A stretch of DNA of 64,000 nt, taken from contig CM029663.1 in NCBI GenBank assembly GCA_017311315.1, positions 34,390,622 to 34,454,621 on the forward strand, written 5' to 3'. Positions 45,253-57,100 of this stretch are shown here, one piece after another (position 1 is the stretch's first letter; the number at the start of each line of letters is the position of its first letter). The position numbers were made by a program, and so were the translations under genes. This DNA is from Dendrocalamus latiflorus (lineage: Eukaryota; Streptophyta; Magnoliopsida; Poales; Poaceae). The notes under the pieces were generated by a model. The model was not told the DNA's origin. It worked only from the letters and a program-made list of their open reading frames with translations, and did no database searches.

Positions 45253-48244
45253 TGTAACATCCCAAAATTTTAATTGTTTTTTATTAATTTTATGGGATTT
45301 ATTTGGAGTTATGTGGATTTTATTTCAATGCCTAGAGTAAGAAAAATTACTATAAGTATTTTATTAAAGCCAAAAAGAGACTATCTTGCTTTTCTTGAGC
45401 TCTCCTGAATTTATAGTCATTTTTGAGAATTTTTGTGGATTTAAAAATCAATTTTTAAAAGCCAAAAAGGTATTTTTGTAAAATATAAAGGCCAAATTTA
45501 TATTAAAAACATTTTCTCTAAGTCTAAACAGCTCCAGGAATTTTTATGAACTTTTTTGGAATTTTTAGACATTATTTACTATTTTCTAAGTATTTTTGAA
45601 GCTTTCTAGTATTTCTGAAAATTTAAAACAAAATTTAAATCCGAATTAATCTGAGGCTGACATGTGTCACTCCCAGATTAGATCTACCCTGCCCCTTGAT
45701 CTAATCTTGGCTGTAAGCCCCTACTTACCCCTTCATTTCACCTCAACGGCCGAGATTTGCTTCCTTGCCATGTGTCCTTTATACGGCCGTCCGCCCCCTT
45801 CCTCTCCACTCCCTATCTCACCGACGCACAAGCCCCACCTGTCATCTTTGTCTTCTACCTCTCCCTTCTTCTACCTCCAGCCGTGCGCCATTACCGCCAC
45901 CAAAGCTTCATCTTCCCGGCCGGTTTCTCTTCCCTAGACGCCGCCTCGGGTTCCCCCCTTGCTGCCGCACCCCTGTCGGCCATTAAAGGCCCTCCTCCCC
46001 GTTCACGTTCGCACCCCCGAACCAGCTTCCTCCCTGGGAAGTCCGGCGAGCCACGCCGCCCTCCTTTCCTACAAGCTCCCCCCCCCCCAGTGCCTTCTTC
46101 CGCACTGCATCCCTTCGCTCTCTGTTTCCCCCTCCTCGGCCGAGCGCCTAAGCCACCGGAGCACTGCCGCCCCTGAGAGCCGCAGCCGCCGCCACTCCTC
46201 TCCCATCGCCGACCGCCTCCGGTCTTCCCCGAGTCCGGCGCTGGGTAGGATCCAAACCCCCGCCGCCTCCTCTCCCTCCTCCACCTCTCGCCGGCCGCCG
46301 CCGAGCACCAAAGCTCTGGCGAGCTTGCGGGCTCCATGTGCTGCCGCACCAGCCCGGCCACATCATCGCCTCGAGCCACGTGGCAGCCCAGTGGCATGCC
46401 ACGGCCGCCACGTCAGCCGGCCTCGCCTCGTCAGCAATTCCAATTCAAAAATAATTCGGCCAAAAAATAAAATTTTTGCTGACGTCATAAATATCTTTTT
46501 CAGTATAAAAATAATTCCAAAAATTAGCCTTTTTTCCATTTTCTCTCTTTTCAAACTTCTAGAAGCCCGTATTTCTTCGTTTTAACTCCGATTTGACCCG
46601 TTCAAATTTCTAAATTCTTCTAAAATCCTAAACTACCCATTTGAAATTTTGAATTTTATTTTACTATTTTTTTGAATTTATTTGTTTGGTTCTTCGCGCG
46701 TACATTATGACGATCTCGGAGAGCACGACTTCGACGGCTCGCACCAGGATCTTGAGCAAGGCAAATTACACCCTTGATCATGTTGATCCCAATAATCTAA
46801 ATTATTTATGTTGATTTTAAATTGTTATGCATGCTTACTTTTATTCAAATCTAGTTTAAATTCTAGTTATGCCTAAATCCTTTGTATAGCCAAACTTGAC
46901 ATTAAACACAATTGTGCCTTGTTACCCTAGATGAAAACCTAGTTAGTACATTAATATTTACTAGAAATCTTATAGAATTGCTTAGCCATGCTTAGAATGA
47001 TTATAGGTTGGGATAAACTTTCACATAAAATGATAAACTTTTGAAGTGTATTCTTAACTTTGGTGAGTCAAGAATGTTTATGAAATATTTTTCAAACAAA
47101 ATATAAAAACTTGGTTTAGATTTAGGAAATGGTATGTTGGTGGGTGCTTGCTGGCATGCGTTGATGTTGATAACTCAGTGTCAATTGCCAAGCACATGAG
47201 ATATGTGGTTAGGCTTAAGTCATGTTAAGGACCAGTTTGTGAGCTACTTTGACAAAGTCACACCGTACTACCACAAGTCTGATATGGGACAAACCTAGCC
47301 GAACAATTTGTGAAGTTCCAACTTGATCTCGCTATAGGCTGAATGTGAGCGTGGCGCAAGCCGTGAGAAGTCTCACATGGCACAAGAGGGGGCTCCAACA
47401 TGTGGATTCATATTGTGGTGAAACCTTAGTGGCGGCGTGATCTAGTTGACAACGGAACATTGTAAAGGCTTGGTCATGAACTCTCAGCTGCACACCTAAG
47501 GCAATGTGCTAATCGCATGGCATTACGAGAGGACATGTCTTGTGGGTAAAGTTTTACACCTCTGCAGAGTATCAAACTATCCTGGATAGCCGTGTCCACG
47601 GTCAAGGACATGCTGAGTATGGTTTTTCACAGATTAGACTTTGGTTTAATAAAATCTGGTTTGTGGAAAATTTGGATATCTTTTGGAAAGATGGTCTGGG
47701 TGGGATACCTGCAGTTAGGGTAGTGTTTGGTTGAAGCCTGCCCTAACGATATTATTTTTGTTAAAATCTTGTTTCTATTTATGGTATCAAATTCAGCATT
47801 TGTTCAAACTTTACGATATTTACTCCAATGTTGCCTTTTATGCAATTAACCATAATATGCCTTCCTTTGATTCTCCTTATGCATGTATTAACTCTATTAA
47901 ACTCCTGGTGTAACTTGTGGAGTACTTTATGTGCTCACGTTGCTCAATTTATCATCTTTCCAGAGGAAGCCTTCGATGACTACGGTGAGGATTGCAATGA
48001 ATAGGCCACGTCTTACAGTCATTCACCTGTGGGAAGGCTGGATGGGCTGCTGCTTTGTCTATCTTCCGCTGTCTACCTTATGGTGTTATTGTAAACTTTG
48101 GCCATAAGGCCCATACCTTGCTATATAATAAAGTGTGGTTATTATGTGAGATATGCATCCCTATTAACCTTGCGTGCACTAGTTTTTTCTGGGATAGTGC
48201 GATTTACACATAGGGTCCTAGAGTTGCTTCTCTGGGATCCGACA
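45253..48244 (+). mobile_element. 3' LTR of element B
   Basis: 2,992 bp, TGTAACATCCCAAAATTTTA ... GGGATCCGACA, partner of the 5' LTR. It is followed by CACGC, taken as the intact TSD copy. Confidence 0.92.
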
Positions 48245-49867
48245 CACGCATAGGCCCTCTGTTGCCTCTTAGAAGGAAACTTAAGGGATGACCCTCCTGT
48301 TATGGCGTTGATCACCTGCCGAGGTCCAGCGTCAGCAGCTTCGATCCATAGCATGCTCAAAGGGGCTCACATGAGTGGCATCTCCGAAGGCTACTGTACA
48401 TGCACCATCACCAGTGTCCTCACGTCTTGATCGTGATCCCTGGCCATGCTCTCATGGAGTGCTACAATGGTGGGGCACTCGCACGTTGTGTGTTCCCCCT
48501 TGCTGTGCACATCGCACGACAACCCCTGCAAGCACCCATCCTCTAGGCCTCACCCCCTTCTATGACCTTGGCCCCTTCCTCTACCATGGCCCTGGCCACC
48601 GAGGGTGGAGGCCTCGTTACTTCCCCTTCGATGCCGATATGTACCTGCCTTAGGGCTCCTTTCATTATTTTTGGGTTGCACCCTTCCTCTAGGATGAGGG
48701 GGTGGGCTAACCCTCTGCATTGGGCTTCATGATGTCAACCTCACAGCTCATCACATCCTCCTCGGCCCTCGCATACTCTCCTATTTTTATCAAAGAGCTT
48801 GGCCGCTGTCTTTATGGATTTTTGAGCATTGCACTCTATGAAAGGCCCGTTCTGAAAGCCTCGAATGGTAGCGTTGATGATTGTTGTATCATTGATGTCA
48901 TGGCATCGAACTTTTATGAAGTGCTTGAAGTACTCTTGCAGCTTCTCTCTCAGGGCTTGCTTTATTGTGAAGAGCTGGTCAGTGTCAACCCACTCTGCAT
49001 AGTTACCTTGAAAGTTATTGTGCATGAGATCGTGGACCTGCTCCCACACGTACATGGAACAGGGGGCGATCGTGAATAGCCAGGATAGCGCAACCCCCTA
49101 TAAGGCGAGCGGCAGCCCCATAGCCTTTGTCAAGTCGTCTCCTCCCATAGCTTCGATAGCCATCTCGTAGATGCGTAGGAACTCGCGGGGTTAGTGTCTC
49201 CCATGTAGGCCTCCACCATGGGCATCTTGAAGTCCTCCAGCCAAGTGCACTACTACAAGCCTAAACTAAGGGGGACTCAGAGTCCACCCACCGGGGGCAG
49301 TGCGAGCACCAGTGGTGGCATCCAGATTGTTCATCCCTTATGTGCCCACCTCTGTCATGGTGATGGCGGGGATCTATTTGCTTTGAGCCTCTTGTAGCTC
49401 CCGTATGGCCCTCCATAGGTCCAATAATTCCAGCTGCAATGTGTCGTAGATTGCCTCTAGCCTACCATTGATCGCACTCAGTGTTGGCACCAGGTGGCCC
49501 TCGACTCGCTCTGTGGTGGTGGCAAAGTGCCTGGGTCACTAGAGGTCACCGCAACGATGATGGGGGTGCTGGAACTGCCAGGGGCTGCCAAAGCGGGGTC
49601 CTCTATTTGTGACATCGTCTACTCACCGGCCTACACTGCTGCTGGAGGGCCATCTTTGTTGCCTACCACGATATTGGACCTAGCTACCCCAGTGCATCGC
49701 TATCACAGGGGTGGGGGCCCTCAACCACCAGCTCCATCACCACGCAACTGTGGTGCTCCTCCTTTGATTTAAGGCCGATGTCGCCTTCCTCTTCAGTGCC
49801 ATCAGGCCCAGGCATTTTGGTTTTGACTTGTGGCTTCTAAACTGCTCCTCACGGATGATGCCAACTA
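48245..49867 (-). pseudogene. gag and leader relic of element A
   Basis: The minus-strand frame 48741-49055 is the Retrotrans_gag segment: WEQVHDLMHNNFQGNY, LFTIKQALREKLQEYFKHFI and TIIRGFQNGPFIE-like text (here INATIRGFQNGPF). Toward B it reads INAITGGSSLKFPSKRQQRAYA, the spacer before the protease that occurs in grass Gypsy elements. Upstream (49060-49860) the leader and gag start are too decayed to define a start codon. The region beside the LTR (minus TTGGCATCATCCGTGAGG) resembles the TTGGCGCCGTCTGTGGG primer site of this type. Confidence 0.75.
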
Positions 49868-50058
49868 TTGTGGTTACACATCAGATAGTAGATACCGAAG
49901 CTTCGGGAAAACATAAATACCTTCCTTAGGGTCTTTGCTTGTGGAGGAACATGTCATTTTTCTTTACATGGCATATGTGGGCCTACCTTTTAGTTACATC
50001 ATATTTGGGTTGTGCATGGTGGGCCAATTGGGCCTAGGTAGGGGCCACTCCCCCAACA
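49868..50058 (-). mobile_element. 5' LTR of element A (internally deleted)
   Basis: Matches the ends of 14391-14730 but lacks about 150 bp corresponding to roughly 14430-14570. Its right end CCCAACA is followed by TTGAT (50059-50063), identical to the bases before the left LTR. Confidence 0.75.
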
Positions 50059-50063
50059 TTGAT

Positions 50064-50576
50064 GTTTACTGTTTGCTGCTATGTACTTGATGAGTCTTGA
50101 ACTCACGCTTACTTTATTGTTGTTATAGGCGTCATGCATCAGAAATAGGAGTAGCACATCTATGCCACATCCAATAATAATGATATATAATTTCACCTCT
50201 ACTTTCATAAATATTACCTTAGTAAAGTAGCTTGCTAATTTGCAACTTAGTCAATAGAACCTTCATAAATTGATGATAACCTTAGAAAACTTTTATGGTA
50301 ATGTATGTTTCCTCAGTAATGTTATATTTGCTAGTTCAATTATACTCTTGAACGCATGGTTTCGGGCGTTCTTGGGCGCAAGGTCCTGAGCATTTTTGGG
50401 TGCAAGATCCCAAGCTTCAGTTGTGATGTATCTATTCTTGTTCATATGTATATTGTTAAACACATGTTGTTTACCATTTCATAGTATTATAAGTAGAGGA
50501 AATGCCGCCAACTTCTAGTAGGGATGGGTGTGATTTAGAGTGATATAGAGTTGTGATAGCATTTTGGGGTCAGACA
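50064..50576 (+). mobile_element. LTR H, last segment
   Basis: Continues H after element A. TACTTGATGAGTCTTGAACTC resembles the R-region words of grass Gypsy LTRs. The stretch ends GGGGTCAGACA at 50576, similar to GGGTCTGACA at the end of G. No primer site follows and the flanks (ACCTC at 10225-10229, TTAGG at 50577-50581) do not match, so the end is provisional. Confidence 0.5.
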
Positions 50577-51327
50577 TTAGGTCAGTGTGTTATAGCTGCC
50601 CTAGGTAGCTAGGCTCCCTGGCCCCTACCAGCCACTGCCCTACCCCTGGCCTTGAGCCTCCTCACCTTCCCCGCACCTTGTCGCACCATCAGTCGCTGCT
50701 CGGCTCAGGTGCGCACCCTCCATTCTCCACTTGAATGATCCTTCCTCCTTCGATTTTGCATATAGAGTGGGGTGGGGCCGTGGGGTAGATATGTTGCTAC
50801 TTAGGCCTTGCGGACTCATGGTTGTGGGCCGATTGATTCCTCGGCCCATCTTCCCTTGATCTCTGGCAGAGGTGCGGAGCTTGGACACCCATGGCACTAG
50901 AGTGGTGGCTTCAGCAGAGGGTTGGCTAAAGCCTAACGAAGCCAACCCGATAGATTCACACCTACTCGAGGTCACTGTAGCAACTTGGTAACTTGATCAC
51001 CTCCCATTCAGACAGAATGCTTCTAGCACTCTCAACAAGGATTGCTATTACTATTTAGTACACAGAACTATATATCTTGAAAACAAAATTGTGAATACAA
51101 AGTTGCTAGCTGAACAGCAAAGCATCCTAGCTCAGCTAGGAGTTGCTCTTTCACATAGCAAGGTTAGTGACGAAGAATATTGTTTTGCCACCATATAAAT
51201 TAGCTAGGAGTAACTCATGATGGAGTAAAGTCTACAGGCAGGGTTTAGAAAACCCTTTTTAAAAAAACAAACAAATGAAGGGTGCCTAGGTTCCAAATAA
51301 TGTGAAGAATTTTTTGCTGCAAAAACT
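50577..51327. other. Unassigned sequence, no gene seen
   Basis: About 750 bp without a recognisable frame. A pyrimidine-rich part (50620-50740) and an AT-rich part (51000-51200) look like pieces of different origin. No terminal repeats found. Confidence 0.45.
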
Positions 51328-51564
51328 ATGATGGCTGAAGAGAATGATGGAGCAGTTCATGAGTCTGAGGATGGAGAGCCTGATGTGGTTGAACTACCCG
51401 CGGGTATAGAGGAGGCCTTGGCAGTCGCAAGCACCATGCCCTTGCTCGAACAGCTGGAGCTTGCCTACGGCTTGTTAGGTGATCTTGGCCTTGATGCCAT
51501 TCTCACCAAATGCTATCTACTGCGTACACTCGACATACTTTGGCTGCTGGAATGTCAGGCTTGA
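51328..51564 (+). CDS. Short acidic open frame, unrecognised
   Basis: 78 codons starting MMAEENDGAVHESEDGEPDV, then LPAGIEEALAVASTMPLLEQ and LAYGLLGDLGLDAI. The first 55 residues have coding-like composition (acidic head, then an amphipathic helical stretch). The last 20 or so residues run into the start of the H+-ATPase fragment in a different frame. I do not recognise the family. It may be an exon fragment captured by a transposon or attached to a retrocopy. Confidence 0.3.
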   Translation: MMAEENDGAVHESEDGEPDVVELPAGIEEALAVASTMPLLEQLELAYGLLGDLGLDAILTKCYLLRTLDILWLLECQA

Positions 51565-52838
51565 AGGTGAGTCCCTCCCTGCTAGTGACCAAAGGCCCTG
51601 CTGATGGAGTGTACTCTGGCTCCACATGCAAGCAGGGTGAAATCGAGGGTGTTGTCATTGCCACCGGTGTGCACACATGCTTTGGCAAGGCTGCGCATCT
51701 TGTTGATTCAACAAACCAAGTTGGCCATTTCCAGAAGGTTCTGACTGCCATTGAAACTTCTGCATCTGTTCAATTGCTGTGGGAATGGTTGTGGAGATTA
51801 TTGTCATGTATCCTATCCAGCACAGGGCTTACCGACCAGGAATTGACAATCTTTTGGTGCTTCTAATTGGAGGAATTCCCATTGCCATGCCCACTGTTCT
51901 TTCTGTGACTATGGCAATAGGTTCACACCGCTTGGCTCAACAAGGAGCTATTACAAGGAGGATGATGACTGCAATTGAGGAAAGGGCTGGCATGTATGTT
52001 CTTTGCAGTGACAAGACGGGAACACTAACCCTGAACAAGTTGACTCTGGACTAGAATCTTATAGAGGCTTTACAAAGAGGTATTGAGCAGGATACTGTGA
52101 TACTAAGGGCTGCCAGAGCTTTATGTACAGAAAATCAGGATGCCATGGATGCCACAATAGTTGGTATGCTTGCAGATCCAAAGGAGGCTCGTGCGGGTAT
52201 TCAAGAGCTTCATTTTCTGACATTCAATCCAACTAACAAAGGAACAGCATTAACCTACCTCGATGATGAGGGAAGGATGCATCGTGTTAGCAAGGGGACA
52301 CCAGAACAGATCCTTCATCTTGCACACAACAAATCAGAGATTGAAGGAAGTGTCTGAGTTTTAATTGACAAATTTGCCAAGCGTGGCTTGCGGTCACTTG
52401 GTGTGGCGCACCAGGAAGTGCCAGAGGGTAGGAAGGAAAGTCATGGAGGACCCTGGCAGTTCATTGGGCTCTTGCCACTTTTTGACCCCCCTCAACATGA
52501 TAGTGCAGAAACAATCAGGAGGGCACTCAACCTTGGTGTCAATGTCTAAATGATTACAGGTGATCAACTTTGCAATTGGAAGGGAAACAGTACGCCGCTT
52601 GGGAATGGGTACTAATATGTTTCCTTCGTCTGCTTTACTGGGACAAGACAAAGATGAAGCAATTGCTGCTTTGCCAGTAGATGAATTGATTGAGAAGGCT
52701 GATGGCTTTGCTGGTGTCTTTCCAGAGCGCAAGTATGAGATTATGAAACGCTTGCAAGCAAGAAAACATATATGTGCTATGACTGGAGATGGTGTAAATG
52801 ACGCTCCTGCTTTGAAGAAGGCTGACATTGGCATTGCA
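51545..52838 (+). pseudogene. Intronless fragment of a plasma-membrane H+-ATPase (P-type, AHA-like)
   Basis: Covers roughly the middle 45% of the usual 950-residue protein. In order: VTKGPADGVYSGSTCKQGEI; GVHTCFGKAAHLVDSTNQVG; the M4 region GGIPIAMPTVLSVTMAIGSH; the phosphorylation site CSDKTGTLTLNKLT; NKSEIEG; LPLFDPPQHDSAETIRRAL; and the hinge TGDGVNDAPALKKADIGIA. Frameshifts occur near 51760 (IGNFCICS position) and 52570. In-frame stops occur near 52052, 52355 and 52547. Plant genes of this family have many introns and none is seen here, so this looks like a retrocopy. Similarity ends abruptly after GIA at 52838. Confidence 0.88.
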
Positions 52839-53128
52839 GAAGGTAGACAAAATGGAAATTATCTATCACTTTACAAGCAGGACAGTTGCATATCCAAAAT
52901 AGAGCAGCAGAAGTGTGGGAGGGGACTCGTGATTGGAATGGACAGTTGGCGGAAGAGTCGCAGGACGTGGGATCCCAGCGGCCTTCGATGAATGGAATCG
53001 GCTTAGGGACAAGCCAAATTTCAACGGGGGAGGAGTGCCACGAACCCAATTAGTGGCGTGGGCCATGGGCCGAGGAGGCCATAGGTGATCAAGCAAGACC
53101 CAAGATGGATGCGCGACGATTAGAAAAG
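52839..53128. other. Sequence between the ATPase fragment and the hAT MITE
   Basis: No similarity to the ATPase continues here. The part 52900-53100 has purine-rich, promoter- or UTR-like composition (GGGCCATGGGCC near 53060) but no convincing frame. Ends in TAGAAAAG, the left TSD of the MITE. Confidence 0.45.
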
Positions 53129-53628
53129 TAGGGTGAAAACGGAGCGGATACAATCAAATAGTCTCATACGAATATGAATCCATATTTATAAAACAAATAC
53201 AAATTCGAATATTCTCAAATACGAATACGGATATTCTCAAACACGAATACAGATATTTACGAATACGGATTTTCTCGGATACGAATATCGGATAAAACGG
53301 ATTCCTAGCAGTTTTACCGATTTTTCACCGGTTTTTGATCGGTTACTAGTTTTAAACCGCCTAAATTCAAATTTTGAATCACATAATTCGTACGGATTTT
53401 TCATGGGTTTTAGAAACGAATCGAATACAAATCGAATAGTCTCGAATACGAATACGGATACAAATATTCTCGAATACGAATGCGAATACAAATATTCTTA
53501 AATACGGATACGAATATTCTCAAATATGAATACGAACATTTTCGAATACGGATTTTGCTTACCACATTCGCGTTTTCTTAAATACGAATATCGGATAAAA
53601 CGAATTATCCATTACTTTTCCACCCCTA
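53129..53628. mobile_element. hAT-type MITE (TSD TAGAAAAG)
   Basis: Exactly 500 bp. Left end TAGGGTGAAAACGGAGCGGA; the reverse complement of the right end is TAGGGGTGGAAAAGTAATGG. The 8-bp duplication TAGAAAAG is at 53121-53128 and 53629-53636. The interior is full of ATACGAATA / TATTCTC words repeated in both halves. Its ends are of the same general class as D's (TAGGGGTG) but the interior differs. No coding capacity. Confidence 0.88.
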
Positions 53629-53636
53629 TAGAAAAG

Positions 53637-54149
53637 TATCAGCAACGCAAAGAGATGGGATATCGAAGAACACACAAAGGCATTGCCTTGGCTCCTTCCT
53701 CTACTGCTTCCCTTCCTCCAGCTCGTCTTCTCTGGTTTCCCCAATCCAGTGCTTCTCCTTCCCTGCCTATTTCTCCTGTCCCCGTCTCCTTCTCCCCTTT
53801 TCCTCAAATCCCTGAACAAACTACTGCTGAATCTTGTAATAGACTCTGTATTCTGTTGTTGATCGCTGAAACCTAGAGGAGGAACTTAACATCCCTCAAT
53901 ATCACAGAAAAAGATAAGGGAAAGTCCAGATGGAAGAAGAGGGAAGTCCAGATGGATCATTCACTCGTCCCTATTGCGCTCAGTCACTCAGCTGTCAAAT
54001 AGTAATAGCTGAAGTATACATTTTTCCGTCCTTCAGATACTATTCGACAGATTACCCTATTAATTAACCCTACAAGGATATACATATCTGCAGCTAGGAG
54101 CGGGAGATGTAAAACTGTACGTACTATACACACCTGAACTGAACTAGGC
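53637..54149. other. Sequence downstream of PPH1, including its likely 3' UTR
   Basis: A plus-strand frame at 53655-53876 (74 codons from MGYRRT) is Ser/Pro-rich and unrecognised. Its pyrimidine-rich composition fits a UTR as well as a protein. The 3' UTR of the minus-strand phosphatase gene should lie just below 54150; I cannot fix its end. Confidence 0.45.
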
Positions 54150-57100
54150 CTACTGCAATGTAAGAAGCGATGAAATCCAAATTCCTATTGAGACGGCCCC
54201 TACAGTCGCAACCGCTTGACTTAGTTCCAAGAACAAGTTTGGCCTTTGAACGGGCAACTCCTTCCAGTTTGTCCTCCTGCCAAAAAAAAAAAAGATGAAT
54301 GAATTGATGAATTAATAAGCAAAATTTGTAATGGATGTTGAACAAAGAGATGGACAACTAGAGCCAGAGCTTTCCCATACATAGACATTCCAGTCACAAG
54401 AGAAAAAGGACCACACAGTACAAAATGCACATCATCTGATAATGTGTTGGAACAATTAAGACCAAGCAGACCTCTAAAGGGAGGAGAATTAGCAGCCTGA
54501 TTAAAGACTATTTGCTATGGTATGAGCAGGTACATCATTCATGCACAAAAGCATGCAATTCAAAATATCAAATTAACCAAATTTCCAATCATAAGGTTTA
54601 AGAACAAGTACCCCAAGTCAGCTATGACTATGCTAATGTTGTCTTGTGACCGTTGATCCTGCAATTGAGAATAAAACAAAGAAAATTAAAACAACATTTT
54701 TGTTTATCAAATGATCACCTAATTATACGCCAAGCTAGTTTCAGCCTTTCCAGAGATAAGAAAAAGGTCAATGGAAAAGATGAAGGTGGCAGACATCAAT
54801 ACCAGAGCTTTCTGACCAAGTGCTTCGCAGGCCAGCTACAAAAACCAAATCAGCGATAAGCAAGCATACAAAATGAGTCGCAAAAAGGCACACAGTATTA
54901 TTTTTTGAGTGGAAAAGAACTGCACACCTGGACATCGCCATGTTGACGTAGTTGATCTCTAACAAAAGCTACAGCTTCAGAGCTACATAAGGCAGTCAGT
55001 TATACATGTCAAAAGGTTGAATAGCTAACTAAAAATGTCTTGAGGAGATGGAAAAGAACAACAAACTTAAAGCAGGATGACTATAAATATATACAAAAAG
55101 ATACTTGGACGGACCTTTTAATATAATCCCAAAGACCATCGGTTGCTAGCAAAACAAATTCTACATCCGGTCCAAGCTCCACAAGAGATACATCAGGTGA
55201 AGAGACTATTAGATCCCCTTTAAATTGTATCCTGCAGATAATTAAAATTGTTACATTCACAATGGTAAGAGACAAATGTCAATTCAACAAAAGTGCTGCA
55301 AACCACAGTAAGCTCATCTTTGGAAACAATTTATTTCCTGGCAAGAGTTGTGTTTCGAAATTATCTTCTCCATCATCAAACATGGCAGTGATTTCTGTCT
55401 CATCGTTCAAAAATTCAAGTCACACAATTGGACAACGTGTCATCCACACATCATATGAGACATTTCATGCTGTGCAGCAGCAGCAGGAGCCAAAAAGACA
55501 CGTCTAGAAGTTGAATAATATCAAATGCTTGATACTAAACAGATATTTAATTGAGAATATATAATTCACTGATTACCTTTCCACCTTGAAGATGGGAAAT
55601 TTCATCACATTCTACTGATCTATTATGTGGTGACATAAAAGAATGACTCTGGCTACCATATTTTTTTTATAATAAAGGATTTCACCCAGCTTATGTTGAA
55701 AGCTGAAGTCCTACAACAAGAAAGTAAAGAATAGCTGGGGTTGCCAATGAAAAACTCAAGCCCAAAATGAATTGGAGGTGCAAATAAATCATTTTGTCCG
55801 AAATCTACAAATAAATCATGCTTCAGCAGAAAGTTACTTTCCTTAAACAAGCAATTATCCATTCATCTGTGATCCGACAAACATTGAATTGTTACAAGAT
55901 CTCATGCAAGGTGATTTAGTTCAATTGTCACAATAAATCTAACAATGGGTAAAACACAGATGTATGAAACCGATCACGGAATATAATCTTCAAGCACTGG
56001 GCTATGAACATTGAGAGTCACTACATGCTAGAAAAAGATAGCCGAAAACAAATCCTGCCAATACGCTCAAATATGGAAAAGACCACATTTCATCCACTAG
56101 GAAACAATGGAAATAAGGCACAGTTCATAATTATCAACAGATGAGGAAATCAGGTTGAAAGTAGCAGGTAACTTACAAATGAGGATTCAACTGATAAAAT
56201 TAAGAACCACTAGCATGGTGTTGTGTTTTCAACACGTAACTGAAAGAGAAGACACAACTAAAATAAATGTGACCTTCATGTTTCTTCAGAACAGCCTACC
56301 TTGGTTTGTTCAGCATTCATATGTATCAGGAACTTATCAATATAACAACAACGAAATAAAAATGCAGCCAGTTGTGAGGAAGGAAAACAATAGGGAATAA
56401 AAGCATTGAGCGCTTTACCGTGAGATAAACTTTTCTGTCCATCTTCCTTTTTTAACTCCTTTTGCCAGCATCCTGTACAAAACCATGAGATGCTATAAAT
56501 TACCAACTTAGCAGAGTTTTTATAGTAAAATAATTAGAAAAAGGAGTGCTTAATGTGTGGAGAGAGAGCAGAGAGTACAAGAGACGAACTCATATTTCCG
56601 TGTCTTAAATCTTATGTCTCCAAAAGCACGAGATACAGAAATGTCTCCACATATGCGTCCATCAACAATCTGCAGAAAAATGTTGAAATTGCAAAAACAA
56701 GAATCAACACGTGAGTGAGACAAGAATGTCCAAGCACTGAACAGAGATACATCAGCATAAAACACCAAATCGAATGTGCCTGCTTAATGCCAGCCATGTT
56801 GTTCTTTGTAAAACAATATAAAGAAGGGGTCGACATGGACAATATGCAACCATGGCAGATATTGCAACACAGTTTTGTTTTACTGGAGTAGTATGACTTG
56901 CTCAGTAATCGTTAACTTAGAATGTGAAGGTACTTCTGTTAAATACAAGTTGTATCCATTGGAAAAGGTAGCTACAATGTTTATCAGAAAGCATGCAGCT
57001 AAACAATGGCATGATTGGTTGGCAACCAAACCTTTGGTGTGTCACGCTTTCTTAGCCGTGTGGTCCACCTGTCATAGACACAATTTCTTGGCAAAGTCTG

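Larger units (their letters stand above)
23451..48244 (+). mobile_element. Element B: Tekay/Del-like chromovirus with nested inserts
   Basis: A complete but inactive plus-strand Gypsy element of about 11.4 kb without its inserts. LTRs are at 23451-26388 and 45253-48244, with a tRNA-Met primer site, gag, protease, reverse transcriptase, RNase H, integrase, a C-terminal chromodomain and a polypurine tract. Long LTRs, the domain order and a chromodomain ending EATWERE place it with Tekay/Del chromoviruses. The right flank is CACGC (48245-48249); the left flank keeps only CAC (23448-23450), so two bases of the TSD seem lost. Element C interrupts its protease and D its reverse transcriptase. Confidence 0.88.
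14391..50058 (-). mobile_element. Element A: Tat-lineage Gypsy retrotransposon with nested inserts (TSD TTGAT)
   Basis: Starts TGTTATGG and ends CCCAACA on the plus strand, flanked by identical TTGAT at 14386-14390 and 50059-50063. Read on the minus strand from the right: 5' LTR, gag, insert B, protease, reverse transcriptase, RNase H joined directly to an integrase C-terminus, two tandem arrays, an antisense extra ORF split by an hAT element, then the 3' LTR. An extra antisense ORF and a repeat-bearing 3' region are known features of the Tat lineage, which supports that assignment. Without inserts A is about 9.6 kb. Stops and lost catalytic residues show it is dead. The two LTRs differ greatly, so it is an old insertion. 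Confidence 0.82.
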
